From Chamaecrista fasciculata (Eukaryota > Streptophyta > Magnoliopsida > Fabales > Fabaceae): a stretch of 64,000 nt of DNA. Both the position numbers and the translations under genes were made by a program. The stretch lies in contig QANZ01055349.1 in assembly GCA_003254925.1 (NCBI GenBank), positions 1-64,000 on the forward strand. Direction: 5' to 3'. The notes beneath the pieces are model-generated. The model had not been told where the DNA came from. It searched no databases and was given only the letters and a program-made list of their open reading frames with translations. Positions 12,689 to 27,790 of the stretch are shown piece after piece. Position 1 is the stretch's first letter. Every line of letters begins with the position of its first letter.

Positions 12689-13556
12689 AATTTAAATAAT
12701 AAGTTTAAATTCAAAAGATTTGATTCAAACAGATTTGGTGAGATCTCCTCTTAGTATCTTTGGTGAATCATGAATTCCTAAGAGTTAGGAAGGTTTTTGA
12801 TTTCTAAAATTCCAAGATAAAATTAAGGGAGGATGGCGCATTCTCTTGTGGGTCCCATGGGAAGATTTGATCTTCCATTTGATTCTCAGCGATTGCATTT
12901 TGAATTTAAATTGAAATATTAAGGTAATATTTTAATTGTAAATTCAAATCCTAAAATAATTATATTATCAGAATATCATGATTTTAGGAATTTTAAAATC
13001 ACCAAAAATTATGTTTATTTATAGGGGGCAAGTCGACTTGCTTAACCTAGAGCTCACATTGTGATTTTGTCTTCCTCCTTGTAGAGAGAGAGAAAAATCG
13101 ACTTTAGCCTTAGAGAGAGGAAATTCGATTTTTCTTAAGGTGTTAGGAAAATTCGAATTCCACCATTAAAACTAGGGCTTTTGTGAGAGAAGAAAAGGCA
13201 AGAAGGAGTTCTTGTGGGGGGTTTCTTCTGTGCGCCATTTTTGCTGTTGGATTCAAGAAGGAGTTCCTGAATTCAAACACTGTAGATTGGTCCCTGGTTC
13301 TTTTGGAGAAAAGAACAGAAGGCTAGCACCTTGGTGCCCAAGAAACTGTTTGTGTGGATCACCGGCAGACGGAGAACGCTGAGAGTGGACTCCTTGCACA
13401 CTCCTTGTACAACCGATTGAAACTCGTGAGGTATACCACTATCTAAAAGTTTTAAATTCTACTAGCGGATCCGTTCGGGAATTCTAGGGCCTAGGCGCTT
13501 TATTTTATTGTTTTTATTTTTGCTTCCGCTGCGTTAGTCGCCTAGGATTCCCAACA

Positions 13557-16002
13557 TTTAGACACAACTATAATAGGCAAACAGTGTTCCAATATCAAGA
13601 TAAATTGTCAAAACATTAATCCAGCTCAAGAGAACACAATTGTCAATACGAAAATATGTGATCAACTTACATAGCCTGTTGAAAAAAATGTTCAAAAGAC
13701 CAAAGAGATGCCTGCAAGTTTGAAAAATTCTCAAAAATATCATAGTCAGGGAACAACAGCTAAATATCAGGATAAACTCACACTTTCAACGTTGCAGTAT
13801 CCTCAATGCAAGAACAACTACAAAATAAAAGCTAGAGGAAGCAAAGCAACAAGTAGCTGCACAATATATATAACTCATAAGCAAAGTAAGAAACCTGCAA
13901 GATATCATAAAAGAGTTAATACCAACTAGTCTAGGGAAAGATCAAACGCTACCCAAGTATCCATACACGACAAACAAACTAAAAATGATCATTATAACTA
14001 ACCCTAGAGTTTACAGATAAACTGCAACAACTAGACAAAGTAAAATAGATTTTTTTTTTTCAAATCCCGTCGCGGAACTCGCTGTGGCTATGCCTGCGGC
14101 GGGAAAAACAGTGACGACCTAAGGATCTTGTCGCAGAACCTGCCGTGGCGTGGCGGCAGGAAAAATAGAGGCAAAGAAAGACTCGAAAATAAACAACGAA
14201 CACATCAGGCAAACGAAAATCAATCCTAAAGAAAATAAAATTGGTCTAAACTCAGGTAAATCAAACTCAAAACATCACCAAGAGAGTTCTCAACACACCA
14301 AATCCTAAAAAAAAATGAAAACAAAACAACGAAAGCTGAAATCAAAACCTACATCTACTCTCCCCCCCCCCTACACTTATCTCACATTTTAAATCAAAAC
14401 AATAGATAAGAGATAAGGAAGGGAAAGAAACAACTTGAAGCTTAATCTGGCTTCAAATTCTCTTTGAAAATCCAGAGTGGTAGCAAGCGTCTTCGCTGCA
14501 GGGAACCCAAAGTGCTCCTCTCCCTCTGAACAAGTAGCTCCTTGAATCTTGCTTCCTCCACACTTATACCACAAACAAAGATATGATCATATATGCAATA
14601 AGAAACATGAAAAGTGTGAAAGGGAAAAACAAAATCAATAACAAGAGGAGTTAGAAATTCTTCTCTTTTTGGATAAAGTTGCATTGACAATGGAGGTTGA
14701 GGTGGCAAGGTTGATTCTTCTTTATCTTCTTCAAGTGCCAACACCATTGACTCCTTGGAAACTTCAGATGTTTCCAAAGATTTGAACAACGAACTTTGCG
14801 TTGGGGCGAGCCATTCATCAATCTCTAAACAATCCGAACAAAGTGCATCGGCCCCACAGGTACAACTAGACACAGGTAGAGGAGTAGATAAAGTGAACTC
14901 ATCACATGCAAGGGAGTCAAAGTCATGCATCCCAATTTCAGCTTCATACTAAAAGTCTCCTCAACACATTGTTGTTCTTCTTCTTCTTGTTCTTCCAAGT
15001 ACATTCTTGATTTAGCAATTTCAGCTTCATCAAATGTATGTATAACAAGCCATTGAACAACTTGTTCATAATGTTCATCATCATTACACTCACCAAAGCA
15101 TTCAATGAAGTTGAACAATGGATCATCACTAGGAGAAGAAGGTGAAGGAGTGGTGACAAGAGAAGACAAATCATCAATAACAATAATTTCATCCTCATCT
15201 TTGTTGTCCTCCTCAATTGATGGCTTATGAACCGTATCTTGTTGCTCATTCAAGCCTTGAGCGGGTTCTAAAATGAAATCTTGTAGATGTTGCTCCTCTA
15301 ATCTCTCAAGTTGAGAACGAGTGGGCTTCACTGCTTGCTTAGGAGGTAGCATGAGGTCTTTCACAGATTTCTCTAAAGTTGAGTAACTTGCACTCATAGC
15401 TTGACATTCCCAAGTTAAACGCTCAAGCATCTGTTGCATTTCAACAACCTGTGAGTTCATCTCCACCATACCATTCGCATAGACTTGTGAAATATCATCA
15501 ACACTAATTCAACACCAAAACAACAAGAAAAATAAGAGTAAATGATGTCCTAGTATGTGTCAAAGTGTGATGTAAAAAGGAAAGAACAAGAGAAAAGATC
15601 AAGATAGTTGAAGAGAGAAGAAGATTCTCTCTAATCAGCAAATCTTGCCGCGGGGCTTGCCCACGGCGGGATTTACAAAGAGCTACTCAGAAACTCACCG
15701 CGGATCTTGCCTCGACAGGACTGGAGGCGGTTTCGACGGTTGGAAATTCTGCACAGCAAAAATCAGCGAAAACAAACCAGAAGTGTGAGTTCCAAAACAA
15801 TTATTTGAACTAAAACCTTAAGAGAAGTGGTTCTAACAAATTAAACAAATTAAAGACTCACTAAACACTAGAGAAATTATGAAACAAATCAAACAAAATA
15901 AAAATTGACTCCCTAAGACACGACAAAGGAAAAACCCAATTCGTAAGAACTTGGCACAATCAACCGTTAAACTTTGGGAAAAGTTCCCCGACAACGGCGC
16001 CA
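13557..16002 (-). mobile_element. Internal region (5' part) of the gypsy-like element, with primer-binding site and decayed coding
   Basis: On the minus strand the sequence TGGCGCCGTTGTCGGGG (15986-16002) matches the complement of a tRNA-Asp 3' end. That is the usual primer site of plant Athila/Tat-type Ty3/gypsy elements. Downstream (about 15480-14400, minus sense) are decayed acidic, coiled-coil-like coding remnants with no domain I can name; they are not reverse transcriptase, integrase or RNase H. With 214-1535 the internal region is only about 3.8 kb, pointing to a non-autonomous (LARD-like) element. Fossil, broken. Confidence 0.6.
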
Positions 16003-16005
16003 ATT

Positions 16006-16812
16006 TGACCAGAACCATCGTAAGGTGGCCAAAAATACCGGAATTAATGCACTATAGTGGTGCAATCCGAGTCGATCTCTCGAGGAACTTTTGTGCAAGA
16101 TTTAAAAGCAAAACGATACCAAATTATCACAAATCGGGTGAAAGCAAGGGAAAGTTCTTTGAATGTTTATCTATGACCTAAAACAATAATTAAATAAAGC
16201 AATAATATTTTTGGATTTTTTGACTAAAATGACTAAAATGAAATTAATAATAATAAATGAGTTAAACAACCGCAGAGAGAAAGGCACCCGACGGAGCATA
16301 TGGATCAAGCAATCATCACTATATAAAATTATGTTAGTTATCTCACATTGATCATCCTAAGATAGTCACTAACCAAGCAACTTAGATTGGCAAACTTATC
16401 ATGAAAGCATCTCAAACAAGACAAATTCATCACAAGACATGAAAACCTCATTGAATTGATGAATAATTGATTAAGAGTCACAATCTCTATAACAAATACT
16501 ATTGTCAGAGCTAATACATCAATAATTATAACCAAACTAGCATTCACTCAAAGGGTTACAATCAAGATATATATGAAAGAATCAAGTTCAACTCTCAATC
16601 TAAAGAATAGAATAAGAATAACAATCAAGTTCCAATTCTAAACCAAGAAATACAAACAAGAAAGAATCCTAATCTGAATGTGAGAAAACTCCCTAGATGA
16701 AGCTCCTAGGTCATGCTTTAATCCATTGCTCCTCCGGGTTGAGGAGTATAGCTACTCATGGTGCAGATAATCACAAAAACATCTGCAAATCCTGAATGGG
16801 GAAGACGGAAAA
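16006..16812 (-). mobile_element. Partial 5' LTR of the gypsy-like element
   Basis: On the minus strand this region ends ...TGGTCA a few bases before the tRNA-Asp-type primer site, the position of a 5' LTR 3' end. Its other end is lost where the CACTA element starts at 16813. The sequence right of the CACTA element (26539 on) shows no recognisable continuation of it. Confidence 0.5.
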
Positions 16813-17275
16813 CACTACAAAAAAACCGGTATTTAGCGACGGTTTCGAGTCGGGTTTAGCGACGGTTCTGACCGTCGGCAGAGATCTAGCGACGGTTGCT
16901 GAAACCGTCGTTAAACACAGCGTCGGGAGCCTTTTAGCGACGGTTTTATCAACCGTAGGGATAACCGTCGCTAGATAAATCCTAGCGACGGTTGTGACCG
17001 TCGCTAGACTCAGCCAAATTGGCTCTCCCTAAACTTATTTGGCGACGGTTATAAGCGTCGCTAAATCAAGGTAAATTCCGATCTCCCTACTTGATTTAAC
17101 GACGCTTATAACCGTCGGCATCTAGCGACGCTTATAACCGTCGTTAAAGCAAATCGGATTTTGTCTCCCCAATCATATCTAGCGACGCTTATAACCGTCG
17201 CTAAAAGAAGACAGATTTCGCTCTCCTCAGTCATATCTAGCGACGCTTATAACCGTCGCTAGAAATATTCTTCAT
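16813..17275. repeat. Left subterminal repeat array of the CACTA element
   Basis: A dense run of TAGCGACGGTT / AACCGTCGCTA units in both orientations, many paired as TAGCGACGCTTATAACCGTC near-palindromes. These are the presumed binding sites for the element's own DNA-binding protein. Confidence 0.9.
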
Positions 17276-17533
17276 TTTTTTTTATAAATTCCAATAAAAT
17301 TAAAATTAAAATTAACCTAAAATTAATTTTAAATTAAAATCAACATTACAAAAGATAAATTGACAACAATCTTGAAAATTTCATAAAATACCAAATTTAT
17401 GTTATTAAAATTAAAACATTACAAAAGTCATAACATATATATGGCAAAGCGTCATCCTAACAACATCACAAACATATATATGCATAATCATCCTAACAAT
17501 TAAATATCAAAGTGATTTCAAAATATTATATGT

Positions 17534-21807
<4,274 letters not shown>

Positions 21808-22324
21808 CCTGAAAGAAAATATACAAGTTAAACACAGAATATGAGTACCAAAGTTATCAAAAGTGAAAGATGCAAATATCATCTCATAAGCAAAATTTCT
21901 CTAATTATAGAGAATTTTAGACACAGCCAACTTTAGAAGATCCGATTTCAAATAAAAGCTAATGGTTATAGAGAAAAAAACACACACAACATCTGAGATT
22001 ATTAGGTGGTAAAGGCAGATTAAGATTTAAGAACCCTATGTTTGTGTTTGGGTGAGGGAAGGAACAAAACACAAACTGCCCAGTGGATGGTCAAAGGATC
22101 GTTATTCAATAATCATGGGTCACATAAATTAAATTACAATATATATATATACACATAAAGAGCCAACTGTTAGCAAATATAAACCGTGGTGGGACCCCTG
22201 CTTAGCCCTGTTTGATAACAGCAGAAGATGCAGCAAGAGCATATGATCAGGCAGCAAGAACATTTTTATGACAGTCATGGCAAATAAAAATAACTGAGGA
22301 AAGTTTTCAGGTCTCTAAATCTCT

Positions 22325-22930
22325 TTAACTAACCTCACACAGCTGACTGCTTAAGATTTCTGGCATATTCCAAGATATAGCAAGTGGAGGACTATGTGAA
22401 GACATATTATTTGGGTTGCGTGGAACAAAAAAGAAGAAATATTCTGAGGCTTTTGCAATGGCAGATTGGAAAATATGATTGGAATTGAAACCAATGTTTT
22501 TAAAGATCTTTTTATTTCTGCCAAACAAGATTTCTTTTATGGTGAAAATGAAATCAAGATTCCAAGGGCAGTTTCTAAAGGGAATGGAACATAAGCAGTT
22601 TTCTTTAATCCAAGTAGAAAAAGGTTTAGAAAAGAAATCAATTTTAACTTGATATCTATTCCAAATATCCTTGGTTATATTACAGTTTCTTAAAAGATGA
22701 TTTTGGCATTCTTGATCAAAATTACACAAACAGCAAGTAGGGTTTTGAATGATCTTAAGAGAAAATAGCTTGGCAGAAGGTTTGAGGCCATTGTTTATCA
22801 TTTTCCATAAAAAGAACTTGTCTCTAGGAAGACATTGTAATTTCCAAATCCATGAGCAGTTAAGATTGTTGACAATTGAAACAGAGATGGAAGTATGAAT
22901 ATAAGCAGATTTGATGGAGCTTTTTAACCT
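22325..22930 (-). mobile_element. LINE fragment (zf-RVT region after reverse transcriptase)
   Basis: The minus strand encodes WIWKLQCLPRDKFFLWKM, then CCLCNFDQECQNHLL with spaced C/H residues, then NCNITKDIW. This is the zinc-binding zf-RVT domain that follows reverse transcriptase in plant L1-type LINEs and in host-gene relics. The RT domain upstream and RNase H downstream are missing. The fragment is open for at least 158 codons (22325-22801), with recognisable sequence upstream to about 22930. It sits between the Ptta gene and the YABBY fragment. Confidence 0.75.
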
Positions 22931-23423
22931 TCAAAGTTGAAAAGACTGGAGCTCAAAATAAATGAAACTATCTTTCTTGATAAAAATAATAGTTTTGTGA
23001 AAGACAAAGAAAATATTCTTAAAAATTATCAAACAAATTAAAAGAAAATATTCTTAAAAATTACAAAACAAATTCAACTTCAAAGTTGAAAAAACAGAGA
23101 TATTTATCACACGCACATACATATATATACTATACACACACCAATTACTTAAAATGGAAATGGTTTGCAATTAATTTAAACACCTAAGGTGGACATGGAT
23201 ATATGAGGAAATTTGTTACATTAATTACAAGGATCATCAATTCACGGCCATGGAGAGTTTAATTAGGTAATAAGAGACAGAGTTGTCTCCCATTGTAACA
23301 CAAAATTAAAGTGGACAAAAACAAATATAGAAAACTTCCGTATATATATGGTCCCAGCAAGGCATATATATACATATCATGAAGTGTAGAGAAAATAAAA
23401 GTAGTAAGTAAGCTTAAACTCAC

Positions 23424-23721
23424 GTTTTTTGCTGCTGTGCTAAAAGCCTCCCTGTGGCTGATATCTGGATTACTAGTCTTAATCCTTTGAATTTCCTCCC
23501 TGCATATACGTGAGATAAAAAAAATATATATATACTCATATATATAGTAGGAGATTGCTAGCTATACTTGTATTTTGGTACTGAAGTATTAAAATACAGA
23601 AAGAAAAAAAAAGAAGAAGATGTGAACAAAGATTGAATTAAAATGAATAATAATTGTAAATACTCTACATACTTGATGAACCGGTTATAAGCAGAAGGAA
23701 CACGTTGTCTCTTCTCAGGGG
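23424..23721 (-). pseudogene. Captured YABBY transcription-factor fragment (two exons of the YABBY domain)
   Basis: Minus-strand exons 23673-23721 (49 bp) and 23424-23499 (76 bp), with intact acceptor and donor sites, encode PEKRQRVPSAYNRFIK followed by [19 protein letters not shown] and STAAKN. This is the HMG-like YABBY domain, near identical to family consensus. The exon that should follow (WAHFPHIHFGL) and the N-terminal C2C2 zinc-finger exons are not found in the surrounding few kb, so this is a fragment, not a gene. The STAAKN form suggests a YAB2/YAB5-like source. It lies within the CACTA element borders. Confidence 0.88.
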
Positions 23722-25563
23722 CTGCATAGTATTCATTTTGACAAGTTATAACTGAAGTTAATTTTAAAGTTTCCATATAGCCTAAAATGTACTAACAAAA
23801 ATCAGGGGAAAGGACCATTTGAATCCTCCAAATATGCACACACCACTTTCCAAACAAAAGTCAAATTTTTTTTTTAATTGACCAGAAGTCCAGATTTACT
23901 GATATTTACACTTGTTTCCTGTGAATGAGTGAGAGGTTACTGATATTGAAATGGCATAAAGTGCCAAAGTTACCATCTTAAGTTTCTTAATACCATGAAC
24001 AAGTCAATTTTGAAGATACTAGCATACTTCAAAGATCAGAAGGAATCAAGCTCAACAGAGGTAGTTCTTTCAGCATCTCTGTTTTACTTTTCTACTAAGA
24101 GCCATATTTGACCAAGCAGGCAAGCACTTATGGAAACAGAAAACGCTAGCGTACACTTTGATTATAGCCCTAAGCCCCTAAGTAACTCAATCTAACAAAA
24201 TAGAACAGAACCAGCAGTGATCAAGTTCTATCTTGAAGATTTTCATGCTTTAAGATTAACTAAATTATCAGTACGACAACTCAAAAATTCACCCAATAAA
24301 GAAAATGAAAACACATCAAAACCCATGTGATCAGCTTCAGAAGCATCCTACCAAAAATTTCTTCAGCAAAAAACAAAGTAACACATTACATAGAAAGAAA
24401 CACTGAAACATCAAAGACATGACTCAACAAGAGCTTTTATCTCATCAGATATCAAACACACAGAAATTGAACCAAATCAGATAACCCATCTTCTAATTAA
24501 AAAAAAAACTTAAATCTTCAAACCCCATACTGAAACAAACACTGATATACACTTTATGCCGTTAAGTCTGATCTAGATTACTAAGATGGCAACTTTCTGT
24601 CTCATAAATGCATGGTTAATGTGGTCAGAGAAAGAAGAAATATCATTTTTAACTCTCTATCTATTCAAGTTGAGAAGTAGAATCAATACAAGTGAAATCC
24701 TGATGTCCCTTTTCTCTAAATTCATTTGTACTTTGTGTTGTTTTTAGGATGAAGCTCATTATGTAGGACATGCGCCACCTTTCTTTCTCAGGTGTTGTTC
24801 ACTTTTCATCACCTCTCTTTACCAATACCACTTACAGAGATCAGATCTGAGTTTGATCATCTTTATCTGCCATGGACAGTGGTTCAAGTTCAAGGAGATT
24901 ATCATACAGTGAGAAGAAGAGGCCAGCAGAAGCAGATGGTGGGTTAGATTGACTACGAGTGAGAAGGATAGACCATGCACTTGATATCTTATTAGTCCTT
25001 ATAATGTAGTGAATCATGTTCAAATTATTGCTGAAAAAGGTATCAACATTTAATGTATGATAATACTTTGATCATGATTGTTTCTAGTAAAAGATATTGA
25101 GATACTACAAATTTGTGCCTCTAAATTTTGGTTAATAGCTTCAATGTCAGATCTCAAACACATTCATTGAGAATATGTTAGAAGGAGAGTCACCAAACTA
25201 GAGCACATGCTTATTTATATTGTTGCAGTGTCATATATTGGCATAAATAGAACAAAACTAAGAAATTGTATAAACATACATCAACCTCAATCAATTTTGG
25301 CTTCTTTACCACCTCTCTGGGATCAGGGCCAAGCAAACATACTGTGTTACTGAGAACATGAGCCTTGGTTGTAAGGTACACAATTTCAAGCGACAAATCT
25401 AACATGTAATATGATCAATGATAATACTGCATTCACATGAAGCAGCACCTAGCTATCTTATGAAAATAGAAACTCTTTTTAACCAAGGATTTTTCTAGCT
25501 AGCTAGTGTGTAATTATTTACAGCTAGACCAATTTTCGTTGATTGCTATTATATATTAAGAAT
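23722..25563. other. CACTA interior without a recognisable gene
   Basis: AT-rich sequence with no convincing complete gene. One exon-like open stretch on the minus strand (about 25270-25400) reads ...VCLLGPDPREVVKKPKLIEV and ends beside a GTATGT donor-like site. I do not recognise it; it may be another captured exon. Confidence 0.4.
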
Positions 25564-25564
25564 N
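25564..25564. other. Single ambiguous base (N) next to a duplicated segment
   Basis: The sequence just right of this N (25565-25650) repeats 24481-24560 directly. It then continues with an inverted copy of about 23928-23960. The join may be an assembly fault or a real rearrangement. Confidence 0.85.
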
Positions 25565-26396
25565 GATAACCCATCTTCTAATAAAAAAAAAACTTAAATC
25601 TTCAAACCCCATACTGAAACAAACACTGATATACACTGATATACACTTTATGCCATTTCAATATCAGTAACCTCTCACTCATTTCAATATCATCCTGATG
25701 TTGAAATGAGTGAGAAAAGAAAAGCAATAGTTTTGTTGGAGAAAAATGAACAAAATCGAAGGCACAGAGAATCAGAGATGAATTTGAAACTTTTAGGACT
25801 GAAAATGAAAAAGGAGGAAGACTGAAACCATACTTGGAGACGGAAGAGCGAGAGAGTCAAGGTAACTGGGTCGAAAAGAGCGTAATTTCGTTGGTTTCGC
25901 GTGAAGTGAAGATTGAGGACCTGGAGACGGAAGAATTAGGTTCTCTGTTAAGAAGTATCCCAAAATAGGAGAAAAGTGAAGACAAAGTTACCAAAAGAGA
26001 GGATGACGACGGCGCACCACCGATAAAGTCGAAATGGATCGTCGAGAAGAGCGGTGTGGATAGTGGAGGCGGTGGAAGGGAAGAATCGGCTGACGGCACC
26101 TGACGGCAACGAATTTTTGGTCGATTTAGGGATTTTGGATGGAGGTGCGAGTGGGAGAGAGTAAGTCGAATTTCAGAATTGCTGTCTCCTTACAGGGAGG
26201 GATTGAAGCTTCTAGGGCGATTGGTGTCAATGGCGGCTTCGTCTTCTTCCTCTAGACGAGTGAAGATGGCTGTGGGAGGGATTGAATCGGCTTCGTTTTC
26301 AGAATCGATTTTGGTTTAGGCTGTGGGAGTGAAGATGGCGCTAGAATGAAATTGAGAGGGAGGGAATAATGAAATTGGGAAACACGATTGGCGCTC
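25565..26396. other. Right interior of the CACTA element
   Basis: This holds the direct and inverted duplicates of 24.5 and 23.9 kb sequence, then a purine-rich stretch (25740-26396) ahead of the right subterminal repeats. It could be the promoter side of the element. No gene is supported. Confidence 0.4.
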
Positions 26397-26538
26397 TTAC
26401 AATTGCTCAGCGACGCTTCAATTCCATATGCCGACCCTTGCTCTAACCGTGTACAAAATAGTGAATAGCGTGTCTCTAGCGACGCTTCTCATAACCGTAG
26501 GCATCTAACCGTCGGTAAATGCCGAATTTTTAGTAGTG
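26397..26538. repeat. Right subterminal repeats and terminus of the CACTA element
   Basis: A few TAGCGACGCTT / AACCGTCGG units precede the terminal TTTTTAGTAGTG. The array is much sparser than on the left. Confidence 0.8.
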
Positions 26539-27790
26539 TAGTATCAAATTATTAATTCACGTATCTGCCCGCGGGATCCGTTAGCATGCCTTCCTTTTTT
26601 TTTAGAAGGCATCAAACCACATATATTATTAGAAAAGTCGAACGAAACTTACAAACATTTAGAGAATTGAAATCTGGTAAACAAAAGAAGAATAACAAGT
26701 TAAATTGTTGAACTAAATGACAGATTAAGGGTACAACTGATCCTATATGGAATAAATCCAGAGGATGAAAATAATCACTGATCTTGGTGTTGTCAACAAA
26801 ACAATAACCATTATATTTCTCGTTCATCAGAAAAGAACTCAACTTCATGGATGTAGAAGCCACCGACATTGCTATAAATATGAAAACAAAACGAACACTT
26901 CTTGACATAGATGCTCAGATCTGAGTCGATCTAGTGCTGGAACAGAACTTTCATAAAAAAAGAGGAGAACCAGAAGCAGATCTAGACAAAACCAGAAGAA
27001 GATCCGGACAAAACCACCACCAAACTAAAGAGAACTGAAAATCTAAGTTATTGAATACAAAAGCAAGCAAGAAAATGGAAACCAGGGAGGAGTTCAGCAA
27101 CTCCCCCCTATGAAGACGCTGTGAGGAAGGAGAGAGAGTTTTAGAGAGAAGGCAGAGAAAATTGAGAAGAGAGAGAAAGCGGTTTATCGCATGGAGTACG
27201 TACTTAGTAATTGACTACGTAAAAGCATAATAAAGTTTTGACCTTAAAACAGATAAAATAGTTTTTTAATTGTTAATCTAATCCTTTAAAATGTTGACAT
27301 ATCTAACTAGTTGACTTTCATTTACCAAATAGTTTAAATTTATTAGCAATTGTGAAAACTTCAAAAACCACTAATGGTATTTTATATAAATAGTTAAAAA
27401 GGCGACACGGTTATTAATATTAATTTTGGAAGAAGAAATTAATTTATTTTTGTCAAAATGGTCTCCTAATTTCCTGCAATGGATATAGCAGAAATGGCAG
27501 CAAACTGGACCGCAATGAAAAGGTAACGACTTCAAATTTTTGAAAGAACAGCCACCAGGAGCCATCTTTCTCTTTTGGGGAAGAAGAAAGAGCAATTACA
27601 GAAGCAAAACCATGAATAATTGCTCATTCTCTGAATTTGCTCCGCTTCCCCAATTGTAAAAGTACATTTTCTGAGACCTAAGCAGATTTTGCTGCGAATA
27701 AGAATCACCATCTTTGTGTATATTGGACGGAAACTGTGAATCCCCGGATACTACTGTATTCCTTGTTGGGTAATATCTATCATTTTTTTT
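26539..27790. other. Spacer upstream of the CAT gene
   Basis: No recognised gene. A minus-strand 98-codon frame (26612-26908) has no known domain and no partner exons. The stretch 26930-27190 is purine-rich with GAGAGAG runs and resembles a transcribed leader, but of what is unclear. The last 200 bases before 27791 would carry the CAT 5' UTR and promoter. Confidence 0.4.

Larger units (their letters stand above)
1536..13556 (+). mobile_element. Ty1/copia LTR retrotransposon, Angela/BARE-like, with nested insertions
   Basis: A 12.0-kb element bounded by TG...CA LTRs and a perfect 5-bp target duplication TTTAG (1531-1535 and 13557-13561). Parts in order are the 5' LTR (1536-3589), a primer site TGGTATCAGAGCC of initiator-Met tRNA type (from 3591), a 1.5-kb leader, gag-pol (5149-9124), a purine tract just before 9171, and the 3' LTR (9171-13556, interrupted by a solo LTR and a small insertion). 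The domain order integrase before RT makes it Ty1/copia. The LTR start and its roughly 2-kb length resemble the Angela/BARE-1 lineage (from memory). The coding region is broken, with about five interruptions. The two LTRs differ by perhaps 2-4% by eye, suggesting roughly a million years; this was not measured. Confidence 0.95.
9171..13556 (+). repeat. 3' LTR of the copia element, interrupted
   Basis: The 3' LTR is in two pieces, 9171-9248 and 11342-13556, split by a solo LTR. The outer end is CCCAACA, followed by the TTTAG target duplication. A further insertion of about 258 bp lies at 12431-12688. A purine-rich tract (AGTGGGAG) precedes the start. Confidence 0.93.

Noticed and set aside
14389-15469. 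A host gene encoding an acidic coiled-coil protein
   Set aside because: It lies between a retroelement primer site and the rest of a gypsy-like element, is decayed, and has no partner exons.
16813-17275. CRISPR-like array from the repeated GCGACGG units
   Set aside because: The units are short, present in both orientations and irregularly spaced in a plant sequence. They are CACTA subterminal repeats.
26612-26908. A 98-codon minus-strand secreted or membrane protein
   Set aside because: The hydrophobic look comes from T-rich sequence. There is no known domain, no conserved block and no supporting exon structure.
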